Virus record (IMG/VR): IMGVR_UViG_3300027659_000014
Location: 1 to 64,000 of that record
DNA: 64,000 nucleotides
Reading direction: 5' to 3' (one strand)
DNA from: a virus
A program made the position numbers and the translations under genes. The notes beneath the pieces were generated by a model. The model searched no databases. It saw nothing but the letters and a program-made list of their open reading frames with translations, and was not told the origin of the DNA. Within the stretch, counting starts at the first letter, position 1; every line of letters starts with the position of its first letter. Below, one piece after another: positions 56,039 through 63,681 of the stretch.

Positions 56039-56042
56039 TTTT

Positions 56043-56279
56043 TTATTTTTCTATGTTAATATTTTTTTCGTCTATAACTATATTATTTTTTACCTCTTCA
56101 ACAACTTCAAAACCTAAATCTTGACCATTCAATTCAACATTTAAGTTTTTAGTTTCTGACATCATTTTTTGAGCCTCAAACATTTTTTCAATTGCCTTTT
56201 TCATTGCGTATTTTTCTACTGTAATTTTTTGGTTTCTTTTTTCTACTTTTGCTCTATGAGCTTTTGACGACTTTCCCAT
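56043..56279 (-). CDS. Small basic helical protein
   Basis: 78 aa, MGKSSKAHRAKVEKRNQKIT at the start and a helical KAIEKMFEAQKMMSETK, then acidic C-terminus. The basic N-terminus recurs in small proteins near gp46 genes of related phages as far as I recall. Possible nucleic-acid or assembly role; not established. Confidence 0.6.
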   Translation of the reverse strand: MGKSSKAHRAKVEKRNQKITVEKYAMKKAIEKMFEAQKMMSETKNLNVELNGQDLGFEVVEEVKNNIVIDEKNINIEK

Positions 56280-56302
56280 TTTTATTTATTTTATTTTATT
56301 TA

Positions 56303-56665
56303 TTACTCTTCAATGTTGGTGTTTGGTCTATTTTCTTCAAACCATTCAATTATTGCGTTAATCCCCCAAACTGATCCAGCGGATAACATTCCATCAAAAA
56401 ATACGGAATAATATTGGTTAAGTCCAATAAAATGTGAAATAGGTGAAAAAAAACATAAGGATAAGAAAAAACCAACCCATGTGCTTGTACACAATATACA
56501 TTTTATTAATTCAGACACAAAAGAAAACACAGGTGTAAATAAAACCCACCCAGTGTTTGGTTGTGCGTTTTTGTGTATCCATTTTCTCAACCCATTAAAG
56601 ATTGACCCGTAAACAAGTATTGTTGTCATACCATATGCAACAATCATAAAAATTAAAACTTCCAT
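56303..56665 (-). CDS. Membrane protein with DUF1360-like Cys motif
   Basis: 120 aa. Spans near residues 3-22, 45-75 and 85-105. LIKCILCTSTWVGFFLSLCF (CxxCxxxWVGF) resembles the small membrane family DUF1360 (CPFCxGFWVG). The motif suggests a metal or redox cluster at the membrane. A TAATG junction joins it to the coiled-coil gene upstream. Confidence 0.55.
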   Translation of the reverse strand: MEVLIFMIVAYGMTTILVYGSIFNGLRKWIHKNAQPNTGWVLFTPVFSFVSELIKCILCTSTWVGFFLSLCFFSPISHFIGLNQYYSVFFDGMLSAGSVWGINAIIEWFEENRPNTNIEE

Positions 56666-57318
56666 TATATTCTATTATTTAAATTTGATCCCCTAAGATA
56701 AACAGCTCCTTTATTTGAACTGAGATTCTCAAGATCTCGGTTTATTTTTTCTAATTCTTTTATTCTTTCGTTTTTTGTTTGAAGTTCTTTCCTGAGAGAT
56801 ATTAATGTTTCTTGTAACATTTCCACCCTATCATTTGGTTTCTCAACTTCTTTGATGACTTCAACTATTTTTTCCACCTCTTTGATTATTTCAACTGGTG
56901 GTTCGTCTAAAGTAATGTCTAAAATAATGTCTAAATTACGTCTAAGTTCGTCTAATTTTTCATCCTTTTTAGACATTTCTTCTTCCAACTGTTTGATTTT
57001 TAATAACAGTTCATTTTCACCACTTTTGTCACAAATGTATTCTATTTTTGTGACAATTTTCTCAACCTCCCTTATAACTTCAACGGGTACTTCCACCCGT
57101 ATTTCCTCAATCTCACCTGTTTTTAAGTCTTTTTCTCCTTCATTAAGTGTTTCCCCCAAAAGGCCAAACTTCTTAATGTCAAAACCTTGTTTGAAACAAA
57201 GGTAGATAAAATTGTCTTTATCCTCAATATTGTTTGCATCACAAAATGAAGACACCGACTGCATTATTGTTTTATTAAATATTTTGGAGTCTTTCTGTTC
57301 CATTCTCAATATCTTCAA
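56665..57318 (-). CDS. Coiled-coil protein with VEV repeats
   Basis: 217 aa. The N-terminus (QSVSSFCDANNIEDKDNFIY) is compact. The body has two near-repeats EVPVEVIREVEKIVTKIEY and PPVEIIKEVEKIVEVIKEV that flank a coiled coil. The ATG at 57318 overlaps the gp47 stop by 44 bases; ATGs at 57303 and 57264 would shorten or avoid this. It lies between gp47- and gp46-like genes, suggesting a link to recombination. Confidence 0.6.
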   Translation of the reverse strand: MKILRMEQKDSKIFNKTIMQSVSSFCDANNIEDKDNFIYLCFKQGFDIKKFGLLGETLNEGEKDLKTGEIEEIRVEVPVEVIREVEKIVTKIEYICDKSGENELLLKIKQLEEEMSKKDEKLDELRRNLDIILDITLDEPPVEIIKEVEKIVEVIKEVEKPNDRVEMLQETLISLRKELQTKNERIKELEKINRDLENLSSNKGAVYLRGSNLNNRI

Positions 57319-58054
57319 ATGATTTTATGGTGAACTTTAAAAATGGTTTTGGATTTGGTAGATCAACATAATCATAACCTTTTGTCACAACATCGTATAT
57401 ACCATATCCGTGTTTACCAATACTTTCACCAATATTTTGTTGTATTGGACTTCCAATCATATAACCTTTACCCGTCTTAAACTTAAATTCTTGTCTTTTA
57501 TGAATGTCCCCACATAATACGGATTCAAGTCCATTAAACTTTTCTACGTCATAAGCCTCCTCACCAAAATCAAATCCAAGATCCGTTTTCATTCCTTGAA
57601 TTGGACCGTGAAACAACCCAATTCTTTTTCCTTTAGCATCTGTTAAATCAGGAGGAATATTTCCTTGATACTGTGAATACACACACCAACTAATGTTTTC
57701 ATCTTCGTAAACACCTCTATCTTTATAGTAAACAATATTATTACTATTTAAAGAATTTATAATCGGAGATAGTGCGTCTAACCTTTCTGTATTATTTACT
57801 AAAAAATCATGATTTCCAGGAATTATAATTATTTTACAAATGTTAGAACATTCAGTTAATAACCATGAAACAATATCTATTAGTTCCGGTGTGAGTTGAT
57901 TTTTAGAATGAACAAGGTCACCCGTAAAAATAATCCTATCAGGTTTTAATTCTTTCCATTGATCAATCGCCGTTTCTAATATTGATCGATACAAATCGTG
58001 GTCTTTGAAAAGACGGATGTGTAAGTCAGAAAAGTGTACTAAAGTTTTAATCAT
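57275..58054 (-). CDS. SbcD/Mre11-like phosphoesterase subunit (T4 gp47-like)
   Basis: 259 aa from MIKTLVHFSDLHIRLF; an upstream in-frame ATG at 58108 would overlap the previous gene more. Metal motifs: DLHIR, GDLVHSKN, PGNHDFLVN, LFHGPIQG and CGDIHKRQEFK, the calcineurin fold of Mre11/SbcD. Pairs with the gp46-like ATPase to process DNA ends. Three genes lie between the two. It overlaps the 60-aa gene upstream by eight bases. Confidence 0.88.
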   Translation of the reverse strand: MIKTLVHFSDLHIRLFKDHDLYRSILETAIDQWKELKPDRIIFTGDLVHSKNQLTPELIDIVSWLLTECSNICKIIIIPGNHDFLVNNTERLDALSPIINSLNSNNIVYYKDRGVYEDENISWCVYSQYQGNIPPDLTDAKGKRIGLFHGPIQGMKTDLGFDFGEEAYDVEKFNGLESVLCGDIHKRQEFKFKTGKGYMIGSPIQQNIGESIGKHGYGIYDVVTKGYDYVDLPNPKPFLKFTIKSFEDIENGTERLQNI

Positions 58055-58229
58055 TTTTACTTCTATTAAATGGTTCTTTCTTAAAGAAATATCCGGAGAT
58101 ATCAACATACCTTAATAGTTCAATATTACCTTCAACAGTTGTTGTTCCTTTTGATGATTTAAGCATTGCAATTTTGTATCCAAATCGGTTCGATAACCAT
58201 TTAATAAATAATGCGGGGTATCTTTTCAT
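58047..58229 (-). CDS. Small basic protein
   Basis: 60 aa: MKRYPALFIKWLSNRFGYKI, AMLKSSKGTTTVEGNIELL and GYFFKKEPFNRSKND. Basic and aromatic. It overlaps the gp47-like start by eight bases, so it is translated just before it. No family was recognised. Confidence 0.6.
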   Translation of the reverse strand: MKRYPALFIKWLSNRFGYKIAMLKSSKGTTTVEGNIELLRYVDISGYFFKKEPFNRSKND

Positions 58230-58341
58230 ATTTTATATTGTTTTATTTTTATATCTTCAACACACAAAAAAAATTTTGGTTATCTAAGTTTTCTTAAAAT
58301 ATATTTTAATAATTTGTATCTTAATTTATATATCATATTAT

Positions 58342-58791
58342 TTAATTGTTCGGTTTAACCGTTATCGTATATTTTCTAGTATAACTAGAATCCTCATTTT
58401 TTACTAACACACCTAACACAGGTGTAAACCCATCTGGGTCATACATAACTGGCGTAATAACAACATTTATGTTAGAGTTTTCTAATTGGGTTTTAATTTG
58501 TTGGGTTATTAACATCTCATTAATTTCTGTAATTACATACTTATCCTTTAACGGTGGTTTGTAACCATATTCCGTTTCTTGTCTCCGCTTCAACCAATTG
58601 TTTGCGGTCAAGTATAAACTTTTATAATTAGTATTCTTTTTAAAATTTTCGATGTTATTTAGAATGTCGTCAATTTGTTGTTTAGAATATTCCAACCTTA
58701 ATTTATTAAATTCATCGACGCTTAAACTTAAATGTGCGAATGCCCTATATGTATTTTCTTTATTATTCTTGTTTGTTGTTATTTTTTTCAT
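58342..58791 (-). CDS. Unknown protein
   Basis: 149 aa, basic and helical N-terminal half ([20 protein letters not shown]), strand-rich second half ([20 protein letters not shown]). No family was recognised. Located in the gap after the gp47 transcript start. Confidence 0.58.
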   Translation of the reverse strand: MKKITTNKNNKENTYRAFAHLSLSVDEFNKLRLEYSKQQIDDILNNIENFKKNTNYKSLYLTANNWLKRRQETEYGYKPPLKDKYVITEINEMLITQQIKTQLENSNINVVITPVMYDPDGFTPVLGVLVKNEDSSYTRKYTITVKPNN

Positions 58792-58809
58792 TTTTAATTA
58801 TTTGTTTGT

Positions 58810-59142
58810 TTATTCTATTATTTTTTCAACATAAGTTGATGTCTCACCTTCAGTAAATCCTTTTTCAATTAATAATGGTAATGAACCTGGTTTACACCAA
58901 GCATATACTGTATACCCACTATAACGAGTTTTAACATATTCCCATCTAGTATCCCATAACTTTCTAAAAATACCTTTTAGTCTATGTTCCTCATGTACCC
59001 AAGCATCTAAGAATTTTATTTTATTACTCTCTTCTCGTTCCATATATATGTGTCCCACAATCTCACCATTTAACATGGCAATCCATGTTTCAAGTTGTTG
59101 AGCATTACTCTTAAGATGAATAATTTTAATATCTTCAATCAT
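58810..59142 (-). CDS. GNAT-family acetyltransferase
   Basis: 110 aa, shorter than the usual 140-170. WIAMLNGEIVGHIYME and AWVHEEHRLKGIFRKLWD are GNAT motifs (Gly-rich pocket reduced to HRLKGIFRK, where R/Q-x-x-G-x-G/A is usual). YAWCKPGSLPLLIEKGF is motif B with the GF end. The family transfers acetyl from acetyl-CoA to amines; the substrate is unknown. Confidence 0.75.
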   Translation of the reverse strand: MIEDIKIIHLKSNAQQLETWIAMLNGEIVGHIYMEREESNKIKFLDAWVHEEHRLKGIFRKLWDTRWEYVKTRYSGYTVYAWCKPGSLPLLIEKGFTEGETSTYVEKIIE

Positions 59143-59144
59143 AA

Positions 59145-59363
59145 CTACATTACTATTTTTGGTGGATATCCCAAATCATTATCTATTGGGAATGGATTAA
59201 TAGGTATTGGTATTGACCTATATGGTTCCGCAATACCAAATTTACTTTCTTCTTTTACTTGACCCATTTTTTCAACAATAGGTAAAATTTCTATGTGTTT
59301 GTTTTCAAGTTTACCATAAAGATAACCTTCTAACCAAATATAAAATTCTTTGTGTGTTAACAT
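59145..59363 (-). CDS. Small unknown protein
   Basis: 72 aa: MLTHKEFYIWLEGYLYGKLE and a Pro-rich C-terminus (PIPINPFPIDNDLGYPP). FxxWLEGYL recurs in small phage proteins. Overlaps the 48-aa gene by seven bases. Confidence 0.6.
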   Translation of the reverse strand: MLTHKEFYIWLEGYLYGKLENKHIEILPIVEKMGQVKEESKFGIAEPYRSIPIPINPFPIDNDLGYPPKIVM

Positions 59364-59503
59364 AATTCTCTACTATAAAGATTTACTAAAATAATTCTTG
59401 CAAACTTAAAATCTTTTGCTCTGTTTAATTTTAAACCATACGCCAACGCCACACTATTAAGGTGTGGATATGCTTCAGTTAATGTCATTTTACCAATTTC
59501 CAT
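59357..59503 (-). CDS. Small unknown protein
   Basis: 48 aa: MEIGKMTLTEAYPHLNSVAL and LKLNRAKDFKFARIILVNL. It overlaps the next gene by seven bases and starts on the last base of the zinc-ribbon gene (TAATG), so it is clearly part of the operon. No family was recognised. Confidence 0.55.
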   Translation of the reverse strand: MEIGKMTLTEAYPHLNSVALAYGLKLNRAKDFKFARIILVNLYSRELC

Positions 59504-59721
59504 TATTCAAAAATTAAAAATTCTTCATTTACAAATCCACAACTATTACACATATATGTAGGAAACGGAACAATTGTATCTTCGTGACTTCCTGTTAATA
59601 ATTTAGGTACTTTTTTTAACATACTTACTTCTTTAAAAAACTTTGAACCACACTCTTCACAGATTATAGTTGGTTGTATTCTAAGATCAATTTTAGGTTT
59701 TATACTGTTATCTTCTCCCAT
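59503..59721 (-). CDS. Zinc-ribbon protein
   Basis: 72 aa: CEECGSKFFKEVSMLKKV and CNSCGFVNEEF form a CxxC...CxxC zinc ribbon around LLTGSHEDTIVPFP. This composition recurs in large-phage genomes near replication genes. Its role is unknown, perhaps transcription- or replication-associated. Confidence 0.7.
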   Translation of the reverse strand: MGEDNSIKPKIDLRIQPTIICEECGSKFFKEVSMLKKVPKLLTGSHEDTIVPFPTYMCNSCGFVNEEFLIFE

Positions 59722-59829
59722 TTTATAATATAATTTATATTTATTTTAATTGTTGTATTGTCCCAACTTGTGTTGGTGAACCAAACTGGTGTAATTATAG
59801 TTTTCATACTCAATAATAGTTTATTTTTA

Positions 59830-60684
59830 TTATTTTGTCAAATACTTTTTCATATCCATTTCAAGAATTGTGTTAATCGTTTTCTTTAAGACTCTATGTT
59901 CAACATATTCTCTTTCTTCCGTTAATAAAACAACAATACAACCCATCAATTTAATGTTCTCATATTTCGTACCCTCTAACATCTTCAATAATAACTTACC
60001 GTAAAATGGTAATTGAGTGTTGTAGTGACCAAGAGCGTTATCAGGTAAATCTTCAAATGGTTTCTTCATTGGTTTTGTAAACTTATTCTTTTCAAAGTTT
60101 TTAGGTTTGTTTGTTTTCCAATCCGTAATTAAAATACCAAGATCACCATTTGTACCAATAATTAACCATACCTTATCGGGTTGCCCTGTATAACCCAATT
60201 CAGGGTGACCCAAAACCATTTCCGTATCAAGTAAAATACAATTACGTTCTTTAAGTAAATCAATGTATTGTTTACCCGCAACAACCATAGTATCTCCTTT
60301 TACAATCTGTTCGGCATCACATTCATAAATTGGTTGTCTAACTTCTTTACTAATACCAAATTCTTCTAAGGTATGTTTTTCTAATAAGAAGTGAACACGA
60401 GAACCCATGTTTGTGGAATATGTTCCAGCGGCAGCCCATTCCTCCAATAATCGTTGTTGTTCATAAGGATCACCATTCGCCTTTCTAAATGAAATTCCTT
60501 CAGAATCAAATTCCGTATAGAAATATTTCATCAATTTAGAAACAGAAGGGAAATCGTCTCTTAATTTACCACTAACATCCAACATTGTGTACTTGTGAGC
60601 ATCTTCTTCAAATGTTAATTGAAACTCTTTTTGTTTTTCTGATATAATTTCTCTGATCTCTTCAGATATTTTTTTTAAATCCAT
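59830..60684 (-). CDS. PD-(D/E)XK nuclease (RecB/Cas4-like)
   Basis: 284 aa. FEEDAHKYTMLDVSGK and FPSVSKLMKYFYTEFDSEG are followed by MGSRVHFLLEKHTLEEFG, with the conserved His-like region of RecB-family nucleases. Then ELGYTGQPDKVWLII and ILITDWKTNKPKN give the D...DxK metal site, and ALGHYNTQLPFYGKLL the downstream Q-x-x-xY. It probably cuts DNA and may act in recombination or as an exonuclease. TATCTTTG lies 20 bases upstream, indicating early expression. Confidence 0.85.
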   Translation of the reverse strand: MDLKKISEEIREIISEKQKEFQLTFEEDAHKYTMLDVSGKLRDDFPSVSKLMKYFYTEFDSEGISFRKANGDPYEQQRLLEEWAAAGTYSTNMGSRVHFLLEKHTLEEFGISKEVRQPIYECDAEQIVKGDTMVVAGKQYIDLLKERNCILLDTEMVLGHPELGYTGQPDKVWLIIGTNGDLGILITDWKTNKPKNFEKNKFTKPMKKPFEDLPDNALGHYNTQLPFYGKLLLKMLEGTKYENIKLMGCIVVLLTEEREYVEHRVLKKTINTILEMDMKKYLTK

Positions 60685-60704
60685 GTTTTTTTTGTTTTAT
60701 TTTA

Positions 60705-60712
60705 CAAAGATA
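60705..60712 (-). promoter_or_regulatory. Host-type -7 element TATCTTTG
   Basis: Fits TAnnTTTG, 20 bases before the ATG at 60684. Confidence 0.5.
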
Positions 60713-60726
60713 ATACTTTTTTTTTA

Positions 60727-61626
60727 TTAATCCCTAATTTTTACAAAAAAATCTTCAATGTTTCCTTTTAAGTCACAAACATCTTGATCCATAGGTAATC
60801 TAACAATTTTTATTCTATCATATAGTTCACCCCCATTTAACTCTCGATATAATTTAACCGCATTATTAAAAGCGTCACCATCAAGGGATATAATTATATC
60901 TCTTTTAGCTTTATTATATATTTTTTCAAATAAAAGTTCTGACATATGTTTACCTAACATTGGAATTGAGTTGTCCAAGAAAAACCCATCAAAAACCCCT
61001 TCGACTAAGTAAATGTCTTTTTCCCAATCTATTAATCTTTCGTTAAATATAATCTTATCTTTTTCTTCCTCAGGGTTTTTATATTTAAATTTACTTTTTG
61101 TGTCCCAACTGCGAGCAACATAGTAATTTAATTCCCCATTAATATTATATGATGGGACCACAATACGTCCTATATGACTACCACGATCACAAAAACCAAT
61201 ATTATATTTGGTAATGATTTCATCCGTTATTCCCCTACTTTTTAAATAATTATACGCTTGTCTTCTTACTGGGTATACCGGACTTGAATCCGTAAATAAA
61301 GTGAAACCCTCAGGAAGTGTTAATTTTTTTGTTCGTTTTTGTTTTGGCTGTACCGTCTCAGGTTTTAAGATATTATATAATTTCTTTAATTTTTTGTTTC
61401 CGTACTTATCAAAAAGTTTTCCCAAAGATCCGTGAGTTCCATTAGTGTCCCCACACGACCAACATTTGTACACATTATTTATATAGTTAATCTCTAAATT
61501 GTGTTTATTTTTATCGTCATCACAAACCGGACAATTAAATGAAATTTGACCACGATTATGGTAATGTAATCCGTGATCCCCTAAAAGTCCCTCTAATAAT
61601 TCAACAATTGCATCACTTTCTTCCAT
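60727..61626 (-). CDS. DNA primase with zinc finger and TOPRIM domain
   Basis: 299 aa from MEESDAIVELLEGLLG; an upstream ATG at 61659 would add FFYFIYIFK. The zinc finger is C32PVC35 and C55WSC58 (FNCPVCDDDKN; YKCWSCGDTNG). Around 160-240 are GFCDRGSHIGRIVVPSYN and the TOPRIM motifs IYLVEGVFDGFF and IISLDGDAFNNAVK. It synthesises RNA primers for lagging-strand replication, like T4 gp61/T7 gp4 primase domains. No helicase is attached. Confidence 0.88.
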   Translation of the reverse strand: MEESDAIVELLEGLLGDHGLHYHNRGQISFNCPVCDDDKNKHNLEINYINNVYKCWSCGDTNGTHGSLGKLFDKYGNKKLKKLYNILKPETVQPKQKRTKKLTLPEGFTLFTDSSPVYPVRRQAYNYLKSRGITDEIITKYNIGFCDRGSHIGRIVVPSYNINGELNYYVARSWDTKSKFKYKNPEEEKDKIIFNERLIDWEKDIYLVEGVFDGFFLDNSIPMLGKHMSELLFEKIYNKAKRDIIISLDGDAFNNAVKLYRELNGGELYDRIKIVRLPMDQDVCDLKGNIEDFFVKIRD

Positions 61627-61689
61627 TGTTTTAAAAATATAAATAAAATAAAAGAACATATCAACTACACAAGTTTTTAATAAGTTCTA

Positions 61690-61697
61690 TATTTATA
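61690..61697 (+). promoter_or_regulatory. Late-type promoter motif TATTTATA of the fibre operon
   Basis: Plus-strand TATTTATA then AGAT and the ATG at 61702. It heads the two-gene fibre operon, giving the clearest link between the motif and virion genes. Confidence 0.55.
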
Positions 61698-61701
61698 AGA
61701 T

Positions 61702-61947
61702 ATGCCAACAAATATAACAATTAATAACGTTACGGGAGCACAACCATTTGATATCTATGTTTGTGATTCACCAATTACTACTTGTATTTATGTCTCAACT
61801 ATTAATACGGTTGACACCTCCAGTCCCTATTATCAGACCCTACCATATAGTTTTGATATTCCTTTAGTTTATTCAAGTTTAACTGAATTTGTTGTTAAAG
61901 TGGTTGATAATAATGATTGTATCGTTACAGATACTTTAAATATATAA
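61702..61947 (+). CDS. Small structural-type protein
   Basis: 81 aa: MPTNITINNVTGAQPFDIYV, ITTCIYVSTINTV and LTEFVVKVVDNNDCIVTDT, a beta-rich sequence with two cysteines. It ends one base before the start of the fibre gene. It is likely a virion component such as a tail or fibre-attachment protein, inferred from its position. Confidence 0.62.
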   Translation: MPTNITINNVTGAQPFDIYVCDSPITTCIYVSTINTVDTSSPYYQTLPYSFDIPLVYSSLTEFVVKVVDNNDCIVTDTLNI

Positions 61948-61948
61948 T

Positions 61949-63559
61949 ATGAGTTGTAGTACAGATATTTGTGTTGTTAATTCCGGAATATATAATGATA
62001 ATTATACATTCAGTGGTCAATATGGTGGTATAGATTATTTTGAAAATTCAACCTCATCATATTACATTTTTTATTCTCAAACAGAATTAAGGTGGTGTTT
62101 ATCGTCATACATAGGGGATCCGTGTATTTTATTTGGTCCAACAAATTCCGTTGATCCATGTCCTGATTTTTATTCTGGAATAATAGTTAACGGTTTATGT
62201 CCAACCCCAACTCCTACCCCAACATTAGCTTGTGCTATTGATTTTGACGCAATGTTTGATTGTGATGTATTTGTAACTCCAACTCCAACTCCAACTAAAA
62301 CAAAAACCCCAACACCAACACCAACACCAACAGTAACTAATGTTTGTGGGGGTGTTTCTTTATCTGTTACAGGAAACACATATTCACCAACACCAACTAC
62401 AACACCAACTTTAACTCCAACACCTTCAATTCCAATTGATAGACCATGTAATTTTGATGGTATTGCCAAATTTAATAGTGTTGATGGGTTTATTGTATGT
62501 GCAACCAGTAAAAAATTTGAGGATTGTTTTACTGGTATAGAATACTATACAACACAAACATTATTTGATTCTTTAGGTAATTTATTAGTTGTTGGTGACG
62601 TTTATGGTGGAACAATAAACAGAATATCTTCATGTTTTATTTTTCAAACAATTGTAGATAACATAAGTGGTGGTGACAAAGTTGTTATTACCACAGAATA
62701 TGGACCTTCTAGTCAAGGTAGTTGTTTAAATTGTTTCCCAATTAGTAATACTCCTACATTAACACCTACTATAACACCAACCCCAACAACACCTTGTTTA
62801 TGTTTGTCATATAGAATTTCAAATATAACTGGAAATCCCAACAGTGGTGGTATAGAATTTATGAGTTGTGATAATAAAGATGTTTTATTAAGACCTGGTT
62901 CTATGGGTTGGGATGATTGGTTAAATCATGTTCTAATTATTTGTTCTAAAGATATACCGACACTTAATTCAGGATCTGCAACTATTACAAATATTGGTGA
63001 TTGTTGTAATGGAAATTGTATTCAATACTTATTATTTAATACATCCACAACAGTTCAATCATATGTTTATACAAATTTATTAGGTGTTGTTATAAACCAA
63101 ACATTAAATTCTAACACAAGTATTTTAATTAATTCATTTTCAACACCATATTCTATATATGGTGGAATAAATGTAAACCCCACAGGAAGAGATTGTTTTT
63201 CAACACCGGGATTGACTCCTACCCCAACTAATACACCAACAAAAACTCCAACGCCAACTCCAACGCCAGCTAATCTTCCTTATATAAGTAGTCTTTATTT
63301 TCCTATGAATACCGGTATTATGGTAAATATCTGCATAAATATTAATAACGATGGTGGAAGCCCAATAACACAATGTGGTGTGGTTTACAATACAACAGGA
63401 AACCCAACAACAGCAGATAATATAATTCCATATAATATTCAAATAGGGATTCAATGTCAGAATTTTATTAGACCAATACTAAACCAACCATATTATTTTA
63501 GTGCGTTTGCTACAAATTCTGTAGGAACATTTTATCGTATTTACCCAAATCCAGTATAG
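61949..63559 (+). CDS. Cys-rich Thr-Pro-repeat fibre/adhesin protein
   Basis: 536 aa. Beta-rich modules of about 70-120 residues alternate with Thr-Pro runs: PTPTPTPTLACAIDFD, TPTPTPTKTKTPTPTPTPT, PTTTPTLTPTPSIP, TPTLTPTITPTPTTPC and TPTPTNTPTKTPTPTPTP. Modules contain paired cysteines (NVCGG, CNFDGI, CQNF). Such Pro/Thr stalks and globular modules suit a receptor-binding fibre or capsid decoration protein. It is preceded by the 81-aa protein under the same TATTTATA motif. Confidence 0.75.
   Translation: MSCSTDICVVNSGIYNDNYTFSGQYGGIDYFENSTSSYYIFYSQTELRWCLSSYIGDPCILFGPTNSVDPCPDFYSGIIVNGLCPTPTPTPTLACAIDFDAMFDCDVFVTPTPTPTKTKTPTPTPTPTVTNVCGGVSLSVTGNTYSPTPTTTPTLTPTPSIPIDRPCNFDGIAKFNSVDGFIVCATSKKFEDCFTGIEYYTTQTLFDSLGNLLVVGDVYGGTINRISSCFIFQTIVDNISGGDKVVITTEYGPSSQGSCLNCFPISNTPTLTPTITPTPTTPCLCLSYRISNITGNPNSGGIEFMSCDNKDVLLRPGSMGWDDWLNHVLIICSKDIPTLNSGSATITNIGDCCNGNCIQYLLFNTSTTVQSYVYTNLLGVVINQTLNSNTSILINSFSTPYSIYGGINVNPTGRDCFSTPGLTPTPTNTPTKTPTPTPTPANLPYISSLYFPMNTGIMVNICININNDGGSPITQCGVVYNTTGNPTTADNIIPYNIQIGIQCQNFIRPILNQPYYFSAFATNSVGTFYRIYPNPV
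62200..62432 (+). repeat. Thr-Pro coding simple repeats, block 1
   Basis: Runs of CCAACN and ACACCA hexamers encode (Thr-Pro)n. Codon choice varies less than expected for random drift, as expected for a simple-sequence array that can change length by slippage. Confidence 0.7.
63216..63269 (+). repeat. Thr-Pro coding simple repeats, block 3
   Basis: CCAACTAATACACCAACAAA and related hexamers at a module boundary; the shorter block 2 lies near 62750-62795. Confidence 0.65.
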
Positions 63560-63629
63560 CGGTATTACTAAATTATTTAGTCCTTCAACAGTTTTATGTG
63601 TATTTGTAATTAAAAATATAAGACAAAAA

Positions 63630-63657
63630 AAAATATCACCTAAAAAGACGATATTTT
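63630..63657 (-). terminator. Terminator of the right-edge gene
   Basis: AAAATATC and GATATTTT form a perfect 8-bp stem around 12 bases. On the minus strand TTTTTTTTG follows, so it ends transcription of the 63682 gene. It may also end the fibre transcript. Confidence 0.65.
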
Positions 63658-63681
63658 CAATTATCGGTTATTTAGACGATA

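Noticed and set aside
59722-59829. Short minus-strand ORF (about 35 codons, MKTIITPVWFTN...)
   Set aside because: It runs out of frame into the start of the zinc-ribbon gene, with no promoter element or motif. The 108-base gap otherwise shows only A/T-rich sequence.
718-61697. Identification of the TATTTATA element as the T4 late promoter itself
   Set aside because: T4 late promoters read TATAAATA in the sense direction. Here the sense reading is TATTTATA, so only a functional analogy is proposed.
62170-62469. 99-codon minus-strand ORF of Val-Gly repeats
   Set aside because: It is the complement of the Thr-Pro-coding repeats in the fibre gene. VGVGVG is the mirror reading of CCAACN arrays.
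62200-63270. CRISPR array
   Set aside because: The repeats are hexameric coding repeats within one long ORF, without regular spacers.
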